This document shows positions 1 to 6,204 of a stretch of 13,025 nucleotides of DNA, piece after piece. Each line of letters opens with the position of its first letter. The stretch's first letter is position 1. Source of the DNA: Thermoanaerobacterales bacterium. GTDB lineage: Bacteria > Actinomycetota > Acidimicrobiia > Acidimicrobiales > JACDCH01. Below the pieces are notes generated by a model. That model worked only from the letters and a program-made list of their open reading frames with translations. It was not told where the DNA came from and searched no databases. The stretch is taken from assembly GCA_017577565.1 (NCBI GenBank), contig PKRH01000104.1, positions 1-13,025 of the forward strand, given 5' to 3'. The translations under genes were made by a program, and so were the position numbers.

Positions 1-1079
1 CGGTCGGGGGGGGTGGGCGGCGGCACCGGGCCCGGGCGGTCGCGCGGGCTGGTGTGCGGGCGGGGCCCGGTCGCCCCGCCGCCCTGCGGCCCGCCGCCCT
101 CGGGCGACCCCGGGCCCCCGCCCGAGCCGTCGCCCGTGCCGTTGCCGCCCCCGCCGAGCAGCTCGGTCACGGCGGTGAGCGAGCCGGCCAGCCCGGCCAG
201 CTCGGTGGGCACGACGATCTTCGTGGCCTGGCCGTCGGCCATGGCCGAGAGCGCCTCGAGGTACTTGATGGTGAGCAGCGCCGCGTCCGGCCGGGCCTCG
301 TGGATGGCGTTGTAGACCGCGGTGATGGCGTCGGCCTCGCCCTGGGCCACCGTCTCCTGCCGGAACCGCTCGGCCTCGGCCACCTTCTGGATGGCCAGCG
401 CCTCGCCCTCGGCCCGGAGGATCTGCTGCTGCTTGTCGGCCTCGGCCCGCAGGATGACCGCCTTCTGCTCGCCCTCGGCCCGGGTGATGGCGGCCTGGCG
501 CTCGCCCTCGGCCTGGGTGACGACCGCCCGCCGGGTGCGCTCGGCCTTCATCTGCTCGTGCATCGAGTGCATGACGTCCGGCGGCGGGTCGATGCGCTGG
601 ATCTCGACCCGGCCGACGCGCACGCCCCACTTGTCGGTGGCGTCGTCGAGGATCGTCCGCAGCTCGCTGTTGATCTTGTCCCGGGAGGTCAGCGCCTCGT
701 CGAGCTGCATGTCGCCGATGAGGTTGCGCAGGTTGGTCTGCGCCAGCTTGGTGACCGCCAGCATGAAGTTGGCGACGTTGTAGACGAGCTTCTGCGGCTC
801 GGTGGGCTCGTAGTAGACGACCGCGTCGACCGAGACGACGACGTTGTCCTCGGTGATGACCTCCTGGGGCGGCACGTCGACGACCTGCTCCCGCATGTCG
901 ACCAGCCGCAGGGTCTGGAACCAGGGGATGATCAGGTGCAGCCCCGGGTCGACGGTCTGCTTGTACTTGCCGAGCTGCTCGATGAGGCCCTTCTGGTAGG
1001 GCCGGACGATGCGGACGCCGGCCAGGACGTACACGAACAGCACGATCGTGACGATGGCGAAGACGATCACGACGGCCAT
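1..1079 (-). CDS. SPFH/stomatin-slipin family membrane protein (3' end beyond window)
   Basis: Scaffold protein of the SPFH (band 7) family, expected at the inner face of the membrane in lipid microdomains. The frame is open from the ATG at 1079 to the left edge: 359 codons and no stop. Residues 2-20 form one hydrophobic anchor (AVVIVFAIVTIVLFVYVLA). The SPFH domain follows at about 22-180 (RIVRPYQKGLIEQLGKY, DPGLHLIIPW, VSVDAVVYY, QTNLRNLIG). Residues 185-255 are an alanine/glutamate-rich helix with repeated AEGE/AEA units, the usual flotillin/stomatin coiled coil. From about 308 the tail turns into glycine- then proline-rich low complexity and leaves the window. AGAGGAG lies 5 nt before the start (complement of 1085-1091). 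It is second in an operon, 25 nt after nfeD, and this pairing is the classical NfeD-stomatin association. Family certain; specific role unknown. Confidence 0.93.
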   Translation of the reverse strand, partial: MAVVIVFAIVTIVLFVYVLAGVRIVRPYQKGLIEQLGKYKQTVDPGLHLIIPWFQTLRLVDMREQVVDVPPQEVITEDNVVVSVDAVVYYEPTEPQKLVYNVANFMLAVTKLAQTNLRNLIGDMQLDEALTSRDKINSELRTILDDATDKWGVRVGRVEIQRIDPPPDVMHSMHEQMKAERTRRAVVTQAEGERQAAITRAEGEQKAVILRAEADKQQQILRAEGEALAIQKVAEAERFRQETVAQGEADAITAVYNAIHEARPDAALLTIKYLEALSAMADGQATKIVVPTELAGLAGSLTAVTELLGGGGNGTGDGSGGGPGSPEGGGPQGGGATGPRPHTSPRDRPGPVPPPTPPD

Positions 1080-1104
1080 GGGCGCTCCTCTCGTCGGTGG
1101 CGGC

Positions 1105-1608
1105 TCACGGCGCCTCGGACGACCCGGCGGCGCCGGGGGGTTCCAGCGGGGGCGGGACCGCCGCGTCGGCGGTCACCACGAGGCGGGTGCCCTGGATGTC
1201 GGCCACCCGGACGGTCGTGCCCGCGGGGATGGCCGAGCCGTCGGTCGACTGCGCCCGCCACTGCTCGCGCTCGACCCGGACCATGCCCAGCTCGCTGCCG
1301 CCCGGGATGTCCTCGATCACCGTCGCCCGCATGCCCACCAGCCGGCGGGCGCCCACGCCCTGGTCGAGCGCGCTGCGGTCGAGCCGGCGGGCGAGGGGGC
1401 GGAGCGCCACCAGCACCGCGATCGACACGGCCACGAAGGCCACCCACTCGACGGCGACGCCGATGCCGGCGAAGGCGAGCACCGCGGCGACCAGCGCCCC
1501 GACGGCGAACGGCAGGAGGAAGAACGAGCCGGTTGTGACGATCTCGCCGACGGCGAACACCGCGCTGCCGACGATCCAGACCCAGCGCCACTCCTCCGGT
1601 GATTCCAT
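1105..1608 (-). CDS. NfeD-like membrane protein with C-terminal OB-fold
   Basis: A 167-residue short-form NfeD protein, partner of stomatin/SPFH proteins in membrane organisation. Residues 8-31, 33-50 and 53-70 are hydrophobic and probably form the membrane segments. About 90-147 matches the NfeD OB-fold pattern (LVGMRATVIEDI, VRVEREQWRAQS, IPAGTTVRVADIQGTRLVV). The short tail is proline-rich. The N-terminal serine protease of long NfeD forms is absent, which is normal for this class. The ATG at 1608 was chosen because MESPEEWRWVW directly precedes the first membrane segment and GAGGGGG lies just upstream. The gene heads the operon that continues into the SPFH gene. A TAGATT box at 1660-1655 could give a leader of about 40 nt. 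Confidence 0.88.
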   Translation of the reverse strand: MESPEEWRWVWIVGSAVFAVGEIVTTGSFFLLPFAVGALVAAVLAFAGIGVAVEWVAFVAVSIAVLVALRPLARRLDRSALDQGVGARRLVGMRATVIEDIPGGSELGMVRVEREQWRAQSTDGSAIPAGTTVRVADIQGTRLVVTADAAVPPPLEPPGAAGSSEAP

Positions 1609-1755
1609 GACCCCCTCGGCTCTCTCGGGGCGTCGACGACCTGCCGCCAGCGGCAATCTACCCAACGGGATGGTGATCGACGGCCACGCGGGCGCGCGAT
1701 CCGGTGACGAAACGTGTGGCTGTGGCGCCGCGGACCGCCGGTAGCGTGGCGGGCG
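1609..1755. promoter_or_regulatory. Divergent promoter region between nfeD and mca
   Basis: This 147-bp gap separates two divergently read genes. On the minus strand TAGATT (complement of 1655-1660) is a good -10 for the nfeD operon, leaving room for an SD-containing leader. On the plus strand TAGCGT at 1742-1747 serves mca. No clear TTGACA-like -35 is visible for either. No ORF or convincing operator palindrome was seen. Confidence 0.5.
1742..1747 (+). promoter_or_regulatory. -10 box TAGCGT, leaderless start of mca
   Basis: TAGCGT ends 8 nt before the mca ATG and no Shine-Dalgarno sequence lies between, so transcription would begin at or within a base or two of the start codon. The same arrangement recurs at other lead genes in the window. 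Confidence 0.55.
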
Positions 1756-2628
1756 ATGTCCGATCGACTCACCCTGCTGACGGTCCACGCCCACCCGGAC
1801 GACGAGTCGTCCAAGGGCGCCGGCACGGTGGCGCGCTACCACGACGAGGGCGTCCGCACCGTGCTCGTCACCTGCACCGGTGGCGAGGCCGGCGACATCC
1901 TCAACCCGGCCATGGACCGCCCCGAGGTGGCCGCCGACCTGCCGGCCGTCCGCCGGCGGGAGCTGGCCCGGGCGGCCGAGATCATCGGCTACGACGAGGT
2001 CGTGCTGCTCGGCTACCGCGACTCCGGCATGCCGGGCACGCCGGCCAACGAGCACCCCGACGCCTTCGCCAACGCCCCGCTGGACGAGGCGGTGGGGCGC
2101 CTGGTCGCCGTCATCCGCCGCGAGCGGCCCCAGGTGATCGTCACCTACCCCGACGACCAGAGCGGCTACCCCCACCCCGACCACCTGCGGGTGCACGACA
2201 TCTCGGTGCTGGCCTTCGAGCAGGCCGGCGACCCCGACGCCCACCCCGAGGCGGGCGAGCCGTGGCAGCCGCTGAAGCTCTACTACTCGGTCTGGTCGCG
2301 CAAGCGCATGGAGCAGATGCACCAGCGGTTCCAGGAGCTGGGCCTCGAGTCGCCCTTCAGCGACGAGTGGTTCGAGCGGCCGTCGCAGGACCACCGGATC
2401 ACGACGTCGATCTCCCTGGACGGCTACAACGAGGTGCGGCTCGACGCGCTGCTGGCCCACGAGACCCAGATCGACCCCGCCTCGCCGTTCTGGTTCGGCC
2501 TGCCCCGCCACGAGCTGGCGGCCATCCACCCCTACGACGACTACATCCTGGCCCGGAGCCTGGTCGACACCGAGCTGCCGGAGGACGACCTGTTCGCCGG
2601 GATCCGCCAGCCGGCCGACAGCCGCTGA
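1756..2628 (+). CDS. mca: Mycothiol S-conjugate amidase Mca
   Basis: Zinc amidase of the LmbE/MshB superfamily. It cleaves mycothiol S-conjugates of electrophiles and drugs into a mercapturic acid for export and GlcN-Ins for recycling; cytosolic detoxification. The 290 residues match the family length. The metal site is visible: HAHPDDE at 11-17 (H13, D16) and HPDH at 140-143 (H143). K20 follows ESS. From memory, Mca proteins carry lysine here where the deacetylase MshB carries serine, which favours Mca. TCTGGEAGDILNP (40-52), the YPDDQSGYPHPDH block, YYSVWSR (176-182) and the late HPYDDY segment are also Mca-like. The ATG at 1756 was chosen over an in-frame ATG at 1714 because the family starts just before HAHPDDE and TAGCGT lies 8 nt upstream. 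It implies that the host makes mycothiol. Monocistronic, with a hairpin after the stop. Confidence 0.93.
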   Translation: MSDRLTLLTVHAHPDDESSKGAGTVARYHDEGVRTVLVTCTGGEAGDILNPAMDRPEVAADLPAVRRRELARAAEIIGYDEVVLLGYRDSGMPGTPANEHPDAFANAPLDEAVGRLVAVIRRERPQVIVTYPDDQSGYPHPDHLRVHDISVLAFEQAGDPDAHPEAGEPWQPLKLYYSVWSRKRMEQMHQRFQELGLESPFSDEWFERPSQDHRITTSISLDGYNEVRLDALLAHETQIDPASPFWFGLPRHELAAIHPYDDYILARSLVDTELPEDDLFAGIRQPADSR

Positions 2629-2635
2629 CCCGGCG

Positions 2636-2651
2636 CCGGCCGGGCGGCCGG
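2636..2651 (+). terminator. GC hairpin downstream of mca
   Basis: CCGGCC (2636-2641) and GGCCGG (2646-2651) form a perfect 6-bp stem with a 4-nt GGGC loop, extendable by a G-T pair, 7 nt after the mca stop. There is no T tract. It sits between convergent genes and could act on both strands. The rest of the 65-bp gap shows nothing else. Confidence 0.4.
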
Positions 2652-2693
2652 TCGCCGCCGTCCGGTCCGTCGCCCCGTCGCCGACGTGGTGGG

Positions 2694-3536
2694 TCAGCGC
2701 CGCCGCTCGCTGCGCTGGAGTTCGCGCAGCTCGCGGTAGCCGATGAGCACGGCACCGACCCGGTCGAGCAGGGGCCGCAGGCCCCGCTCGTCGACCAGGA
2801 GGTCGTGGTCGTCGACCCGGCCGGGCCAGTCGGGCGTCTGGGCCCGCAGCTCGGGCGTGTCGATGGCGGGGCGGGCGTGGACCTCGGTGACCCCGGGCGG
2901 CAGGTCCTGCAGGACCCGCTCGATGGCCCGCCGGCTGCCCACCCGCCGCAGGCGGGTGAAGTGGTCGGGGAAGACGATGCCCTCCTCGGCGGCCAGGCTG
3001 CGGAACGGGAACCCGATGCGGCGCTCGGCCTCGGGGCCCGGCAGCCGGATCGGCAGGTCGAACTCGATGGCCAGGTCGAGGTAGATGTCGAAGAACTCGG
3101 GCTTGCCCTGCAGGACGCCGAGGTGGCTGTCCAGGTGGCTGACGTCGAAGCCCCAGAGGATGGCCCGCTCGACCTGGGCCCGCAGCTCGCGCCGGGCCTC
3201 GTCGAGGTCGGCGTGGTCCCACAGGTCGGCCACCGTGCGGGGGAAGCCGCCGTCGCCGTCGAGCAGCGACGGGGCGTGGGTGATCGGGCCCCAGCGGTAG
3301 AGGTCGTGCTCGGCGTTGAGCGTGAGCTCGACGCCGATGTCCTCGCCCCGGTAGCGGGACGCCGCCTCCCGGGCCCAGGGGCAGGGGACCATGAGGCTGG
3401 CGCTGGTGGCGATGCCGTCGCGCAGCGCTTCGTAGACGCCGACGTTGGCCGCGTGGCTGGAGCCGAGCTCGTCGCAGGTGACGATGAGCAGCCGGGCGTC
3501 GGGGTCGTGTCCGAGGCGTTCGGCGAGCGAGGCCAT
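2694..3536 (-). CDS. ChbG/YdjC-family deacetylase-like protein with altered metal site
   Basis: A 280-residue protein of the YdjC/ChbG carbohydrate-deacetylase fold; characterised members remove acetyl groups from N-acetylated sugars such as chitobiose. Visible family blocks are LLIVTCDELGSSHAANVGVYEALRDG (16-41), TSASLMVPCPWA (44-55), IGVELTLNAEHDLYRWGP (67-84), HLDSHLG (134-140), TEVHARPAIDTPEL (217-230) and VDDHDL (241-246). Several metal or catalytic positions differ from the pattern I know: DD is DE (E23), GVH is GVE (E70), and the late HP is RP (R222). Activity may therefore be changed or lost. The ATG at 3536 has TAGTGT 7 nt upstream and no SD. The nuclease gene ends 10 nt upstream, so the two may also be co-transcribed. 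Family confident; substrate unknown. Confidence 0.8.
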   Translation of the reverse strand: MASLAERLGHDPDARLLIVTCDELGSSHAANVGVYEALRDGIATSASLMVPCPWAREAASRYRGEDIGVELTLNAEHDLYRWGPITHAPSLLDGDGGFPRTVADLWDHADLDEARRELRAQVERAILWGFDVSHLDSHLGVLQGKPEFFDIYLDLAIEFDLPIRLPGPEAERRIGFPFRSLAAEEGIVFPDHFTRLRRVGSRRAIERVLQDLPPGVTEVHARPAIDTPELRAQTPDWPGRVDDHDLLVDERGLRPLLDRVGAVLIGYRELRELQRSERRR

Positions 3537-3543
3537 CGGCTCG

Positions 3544-3549
3544 ACACTA
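3544..3549 (-). promoter_or_regulatory. -10 box TAGTGT for the YdjC gene, overlapping the nuclease stop
   Basis: On the minus strand TAGTGT (complement of 3544-3549) ends 7 nt before the YdjC ATG. Its first three bases are the TAG stop of the upstream nuclease gene. No SD is visible. A clear -35 was not found. Confidence 0.45.
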
Positions 3550-4125
3550 CTGGCGACCGCCGCCGGTGACGCCGTCCGGTGCCGTCGCGGGCCCGGCGAC
3601 GTGCGGCCCGCCGCAGGCGCCCCACAGGCCGAGGCCCGCGCTGCGGGCCGCCTGCTCGGCCCGCTCGATGTCGGGCCGGAGGGCGGTGTTGGGCGGGAGG
3701 TGGCGCTCGGCGGCGAACCCGTCGGCCACCAGGCTGACGTTGACGACGAGGCCGTCGGAGGCCCGGTGGACGTAGGCGAGCAGCCGGTCGTAGACGTCGC
3801 GGGGCTCGACGTCGCGGACCAGCCGCACCTCCGTGCCCGGCGGCAGCAGCTCGCGCAGGCGGGCGGACGCCTCGGGGCCGTAGCACTCGACGGGCGCGTC
3901 GCGGTCGACGGTCTCGGGCGTGTCGATGCCGATGAGCCGGACGGTCGCCTCGCGGCCGCCGAGGTCGACGACCAGCGTGTCGCCGTCGACCACCCGGACG
4001 ACGGTGGCCGCCCCGCCGGTCGGCCGCCCGCCGTCGGGCGGGGGCGCCAGCAGGACGAGCGCCGCGCCCGCCAGCAGCGCGGGCACGACGGCGAGGGCGA
4101 GGGATCGGGTGGCTGGGCTGGGCAC
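3547..4125 (-). CDS. Secreted or membrane-anchored thermonuclease (SNase-like)
   Basis: Staphylococcal-nuclease-fold protein of 192 residues, predicted to act outside the cytoplasm as a Ca-dependent nuclease. Residues 7-28 are a strongly hydrophobic signal or anchor (LALAVVPALLAGAALVLLAP) with no lipobox. The SNase domain spans about 40-170. VVDGDT (46-51) gives the metal aspartate D48. RLIGIDTPE (63-71) supplies R63, D68 and E71, matching SNase R35, D40 and E43. RDVYDRLLAYV (109-119) contains R114, the equivalent of R87. All catalytic residues are kept. C81 and C171 could form a disulfide. The GTG at 4125 was chosen because GGAGG lies 7 nt upstream (complement of 4133-4137) and it opens the signal sequence. 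Unlike its neighbours it has an SD and a leader. Confidence 0.88.
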   Translation of the reverse strand: MPSPATRSLALAVVPALLAGAALVLLAPPPDGGRPTGGAATVVRVVDGDTLVVDLGGREATVRLIGIDTPETVDRDAPVECYGPEASARLRELLPPGTEVRLVRDVEPRDVYDRLLAYVHRASDGLVVNVSLVADGFAAERHLPPNTALRPDIERAEQAARSAGLGLWGACGGPHVAGPATAPDGVTGGGRQ

Positions 4126-4287
4126 GGGCGGGCCTCCGGTGCCGGGCTGCTCGGGGGCGGCGCCAGCCGCGAGCCGCGCCGGCGGTGGGGCGCCGCCGGG
4201 GGTGGACCCCCGTGGCGCGGCCGGGCCTGGCGCGGCGCCACGGGGGGCGATGCGTGATCGTCGCCGGCCCTCCCGAGGGGCCGGTGG
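4126..4287 (-). promoter_or_regulatory. Leader region of the nuclease gene, with a long hairpin
   Basis: This stretch between the thiolase terminator and the nuclease start contains no TA dinucleotide, so a normal -10 is missing. The best candidate is GACGAT (complement of 4257-4262). A 12-bp perfect inverted repeat, CCCCCGTGGCGC (4207-4218) with GCGCCACGGGGG (4235-4246) and a 16-nt loop, would lie in the leader. The SD is GGAGG at 4137-4133. GGCAC and GTGCC flank the SD and the start codon and could form a weak 5-bp masking stem. Confidence 0.4.
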
Positions 4288-4318
4288 CGGGCCGGGTGGG
4301 GCGCACCCACCCGGCCCG
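4288..4318 (-). terminator. Strong GC hairpin downstream of the thiolase
   Basis: A 13-bp perfect stem (4288-4300 with 4306-4318) with a 5-nt GCGCA loop begins 7 nt past the thiolase stop. It has no T tract. It is the longest uninterrupted stem I found in the window and is well placed as a transcription terminator or 3'-end stabiliser. Confidence 0.65.
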
Positions 4319-4325
4319 GTCGAGG

Positions 4326-5504
4326 TCAGACCCGCTCGATGATGGTGCCGGTGCCGAGGCCGCCGCCGCAGCACATGGAGATGAGCGCGGTCGACAGGTC
4401 GGCCCGCTCGAGCTCGTGCACCGCCTTGGTCATGAGGAACGTGCCGGTGCAGCCGAGCGGGTGGCCGAGGGCGATGGCGCCGCCGTTGGGGTTGGTGCGC
4501 TCGAGGTCGGCGCCCACCTCGCGCTGCCAGGCCAGCACGACCGAGGCGAAGGCCTCGTTGATCTCGAACAGGTCGATGTCGTCGATCGACATGCCGGTGC
4601 GCTCGAGCAGCCGCTGGGTGGCGTCGATGGGACCGGTGAGCATGAGCACGGGGTCGACGCCGACCAGGCAGGTGTCGACGACCTTGGCCCGGGGCCGCAG
4701 GCCGAGCGCCCGGGCCTTCTCGGCGGTCATCATCAGCACGGCCGAGGCGCCGTCGCTGATCTGCGACGAGTTGCCGGCGGTGTGCACGCCGTTCTCGCGG
4801 GCGACCGGCTTGAGGTTGGCCAGCGCCTCGAGCGAGGTCTCGCGCAGGCCCTCGTCGCGCTCGACCCGGTGGGTGGTGCCGGTGGGGTTGCCCTCCTCGT
4901 CGACGTCGGGGGCGTCGACCGGCATGACCTGGGAGTCGAAGCGGCCCTCGGCCCACGCGGTCGCGGCCCGCTGCTGCGAGAGCAGGCCGAACTCGTCGGT
5001 GTCGGCCCGGGTGATGCCCCACTTGTCGGCGATGCGCTCGGCGCCCTCGAACTGCGAGGTGAACTCGTAGCGCCCGAAGTAGGTCTTGGGGATGGGCACG
5101 CCGAGGCCGAGCTTCTTCGACGAGTTGGACCCGATCGGCACCCGCGACATCAGCTCGACGCCGCAGGCGACGGCCACGTCGACGACGCCCGAGGCGATGA
5201 GGCTGGTGGCCAGGTTGGTGGCCTGCTGCGACGACCCGCACTGGGTGTCGACCGTCGTGGCCGGCGTGGTGAGGGGCAGCCCGGCGGTGAGCCAGGCCGT
5301 GCGCCCGATGTTGAACGACTGCTCGCCCACCTGGCTGACGCAGCCGGTCACCACCTGCCCCACCTCGGTGGGGTCGATGCCGGCGCGGTCGACGAGCTCG
5401 CGCAGGACGGTGGCCAGCAGGTCGGCGGGGTGGACCGTGGACAGGCCACCGTTGCGGCGGCCGATCGGGGTGCGGACGGCTTCGACGATCACGACATCGG
5501 TCAT
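4326..5504 (-). CDS. Acetyl-CoA acyltransferase (thiolase), FadA5-like
   Basis: Thiolase that cleaves a 3-ketoacyl-CoA with CoA in beta-oxidation, releasing acetyl-CoA or propionyl-CoA. The 392 residues are full length. The nucleophile is C89 in TTVDTQCGSSQQA, NEAF lies at 316-319, H348 in GGAIALGHP, and C378 in ISMCCGGG is the base cysteine. The N-terminus (VIVEAVRTPIGRRNG), GCVSQVGEQSFNIGR, WAEGRFD, GVHTAGNSSQISDGA and the ending GTGTIIERV read very like the mycobacterial steroid thiolase FadA5 as I remember it. A sterol or branched side-chain role is possible, but no other sterol genes are nearby. The ATG at 5504 has TAGGTT 6 nt upstream, so a leaderless message is likely. Monocistronic. 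Confidence 0.92.
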   Translation of the reverse strand: MTDVVIVEAVRTPIGRRNGGLSTVHPADLLATVLRELVDRAGIDPTEVGQVVTGCVSQVGEQSFNIGRTAWLTAGLPLTTPATTVDTQCGSSQQATNLATSLIASGVVDVAVACGVELMSRVPIGSNSSKKLGLGVPIPKTYFGRYEFTSQFEGAERIADKWGITRADTDEFGLLSQQRAATAWAEGRFDSQVMPVDAPDVDEEGNPTGTTHRVERDEGLRETSLEALANLKPVARENGVHTAGNSSQISDGASAVLMMTAEKARALGLRPRAKVVDTCLVGVDPVLMLTGPIDATQRLLERTGMSIDDIDLFEINEAFASVVLAWQREVGADLERTNPNGGAIALGHPLGCTGTFLMTKAVHELERADLSTALISMCCGGGLGTGTIIERV

Positions 5505-5510
5505 GGGCTC

Positions 5511-5540
5511 AACCTAGGGGCAGGGTGGGGACCTTGTCAG
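5511..5540 (-). promoter_or_regulatory. Promoter of the thiolase gene (CTGACA - 18 nt - TAGGTT)
   Basis: On the minus strand CTGACA (5540-5535) and TAGGTT (5516-5511) are separated by 18 nt. TAGGTT ends 6 nt before the ATG. This is the only promoter in the window where both a good -35 and a good -10 are visible. Confidence 0.6.
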
Positions 5541-5548
5541 CCGGAAGC

Positions 5549-5561
5549 TGACCGCGGGTCA
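5549..5561. promoter_or_regulatory. 13-bp palindrome TGACCGCGGGTCA, candidate operator
   Basis: TGACC and GGTCA flank a 3-nt centre, directly upstream of the thiolase -35 box and overlapping the GlsB-like stop codon. A near-identical palindrome precedes the LLM oxidoreductase gene at 8963-8975. The binding protein is unknown. Confidence 0.4.
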
Positions 5562-5822
5562 ACGCCGTGACCGGGGCCGCAGCGCTTCGAGGACGAGGAG
5601 GAGGATGACCGAGCCGAGCAGTGCCACCAGCACCGAGGCGAGGTCGAACTCGTCGAGGGGCGGCTCGTCGTCGAGCGCGAGGCGGTAGAGGGCACCGCCG
5701 ACGAGGGCGCCGGCCACGCCGATCGCGATGGTGGTCAGGCAACCACGGTGCGGGGCGCCGGTGATCCACCGGGCCAGCGCCCCGGCGACGAACCCCACCA
5801 CCAACCACCCGAGGATGCTCAT
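5559..5822 (-). CDS. GlsB/YeaQ/YmgE-family small membrane protein
   Basis: An 87-residue integral membrane protein of the transglycosylase-associated/GlsB-YeaQ family, often linked to general or envelope stress; the biochemical function is unknown. Three hydrophobic segments are visible at about 4-20, 29-48 and 61-80. The family signature is clear at the start (ILGWLVVGFVAGALARWI) and in the glycine-rich second helix (TIAIGVAGALVGGALY). An acidic loop (DDEPPLDEFD) separates helices two and three, and the C-terminus is arginine-rich. The ATG at 5822 follows TAACCT (complement of 5834-5839) at 11 nt, leaving at most a very short leader and no SD. The thiolase starts 54 nt downstream with its own promoter, so co-transcription is not required. 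Confidence 0.83.
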   Translation of the reverse strand: MSILGWLVVGFVAGALARWITGAPHRGCLTTIAIGVAGALVGGALYRLALDDEPPLDEFDLASVLVALLGSVILLLVLEALRPRSRR

Positions 5823-5833
5823 GACGGGGCGGA

Positions 5834-5839
5834 AGGTTA
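5834..5839 (-). promoter_or_regulatory. -10 box TAACCT for the GlsB-like gene
   Basis: TAACCT on the minus strand ends 11 nt before the ATG. A start site 6-7 nt downstream of the box would leave a leader of about 5 nt. Confidence 0.45.
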
Positions 5840-5886
5840 GTGCCGGTGGGGCGGGCGACCGTGCCGGGCCGTCGGGACCGTGGCGG

Positions 5887-6105
5887 TCAGGCGGCGGCCC
5901 GGCCCGTCCGAGGGTCCCCGTCGCGCCGCCGGGGTGGGGAGGCGTCGTGGTCGGCGTCGGGCGGCTGCCCCCGCGACCGGCGACCCCGCCGGAGCGCCTC
6001 GCGGGCCTGGGCCACGCCCTTGCGACCGATGGCCCGGGTGCGCTCGTCGAGCCGCCAGGGCCGGGGGTTGTCGATGAGCCGGAGCTGGGCGTTCGCTGCG
6101 TTCAT
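5887..6105 (-). CDS. Small basic protein of unknown function (72 aa)
   Basis: I do not recognise this protein by name. The ATG at 6105 opens a 72-codon frame with strong G/C preference at third positions and no SD. The N-terminal half looks structured and protein-like (LRLIDNPRPWRLDERTRAIG at 8-27, then RKGVAQAREALRR), predicting a short extended segment followed by a basic helix. The C-terminal half is arginine-, proline- and aspartate-rich and probably disordered. The WRLDERTR...GR.GVA.AR.AL pattern feels like a recurring small actinobacterial protein, but I cannot confirm that here. A weak GATGAT box sits 6 nt before the ATG. It is read in the same direction as its neighbours but is separated from the exporter upstream by a hairpin. 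Confidence 0.55.
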   Translation of the reverse strand: MNAANAQLRLIDNPRPWRLDERTRAIGRKGVAQAREALRRGRRSRGQPPDADHDASPPRRRDGDPRTGRAAA

Positions 6106-6145
6106 GGGCTCATCATCGGGGCGGGGTGTGACAGTTTCGGGAGGG

Positions 6146-6201
6146 CGGGCGGCCCGGTCCCGCACGGGGCGTGCCGGCCCCCGCACGCCGTCGGCCGCCC
6201 G
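6146..6201 (-). terminator. Nested hairpin downstream of the gdx-like gene
   Basis: An outer 9-bp stem (6146-6154 with 6193-6201) encloses an inner 7-bp stem, GGCGTGC (6168-6174) with GCACGCC (6183-6189). The structure starts 3 nt after the exporter stop. It has no T tract. It is a plausible end for the amidase-exporter transcript. Confidence 0.5.
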
Positions 6202-6204
6202 GGG

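Noticed and set aside
54..1538. Long plus-strand open frame opposite the SPFH and nfeD genes
   Set aside because: It is the complement of two well-recognised genes. Its product is repetitive L/G/D/R-rich sequence with no domain. High GC removes stop codons from several frames.
1714..1755. mca start at the in-frame ATG at 1714
   Set aside because: It would add 14 residues ahead of a normal Mca N-terminus and would place the TAGCGT box inside the coding sequence.
2399..4306. Minus-strand frame joining nuclease and YdjC regions into one R/P/S-rich protein
   Set aside because: The real YdjC and nuclease motifs lie in other phases with their own starts and stops, so this is a shadow.
4326..5504. 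Part of a sterol-degradation cluster, based on FadA5-like thiolase
   Set aside because: No other recognisable sterol catabolic genes (Hsd, Kst, Mce, Cyp125-like) are in the window. Similarity to FadA5 is from memory, so only the thiolase call is kept.
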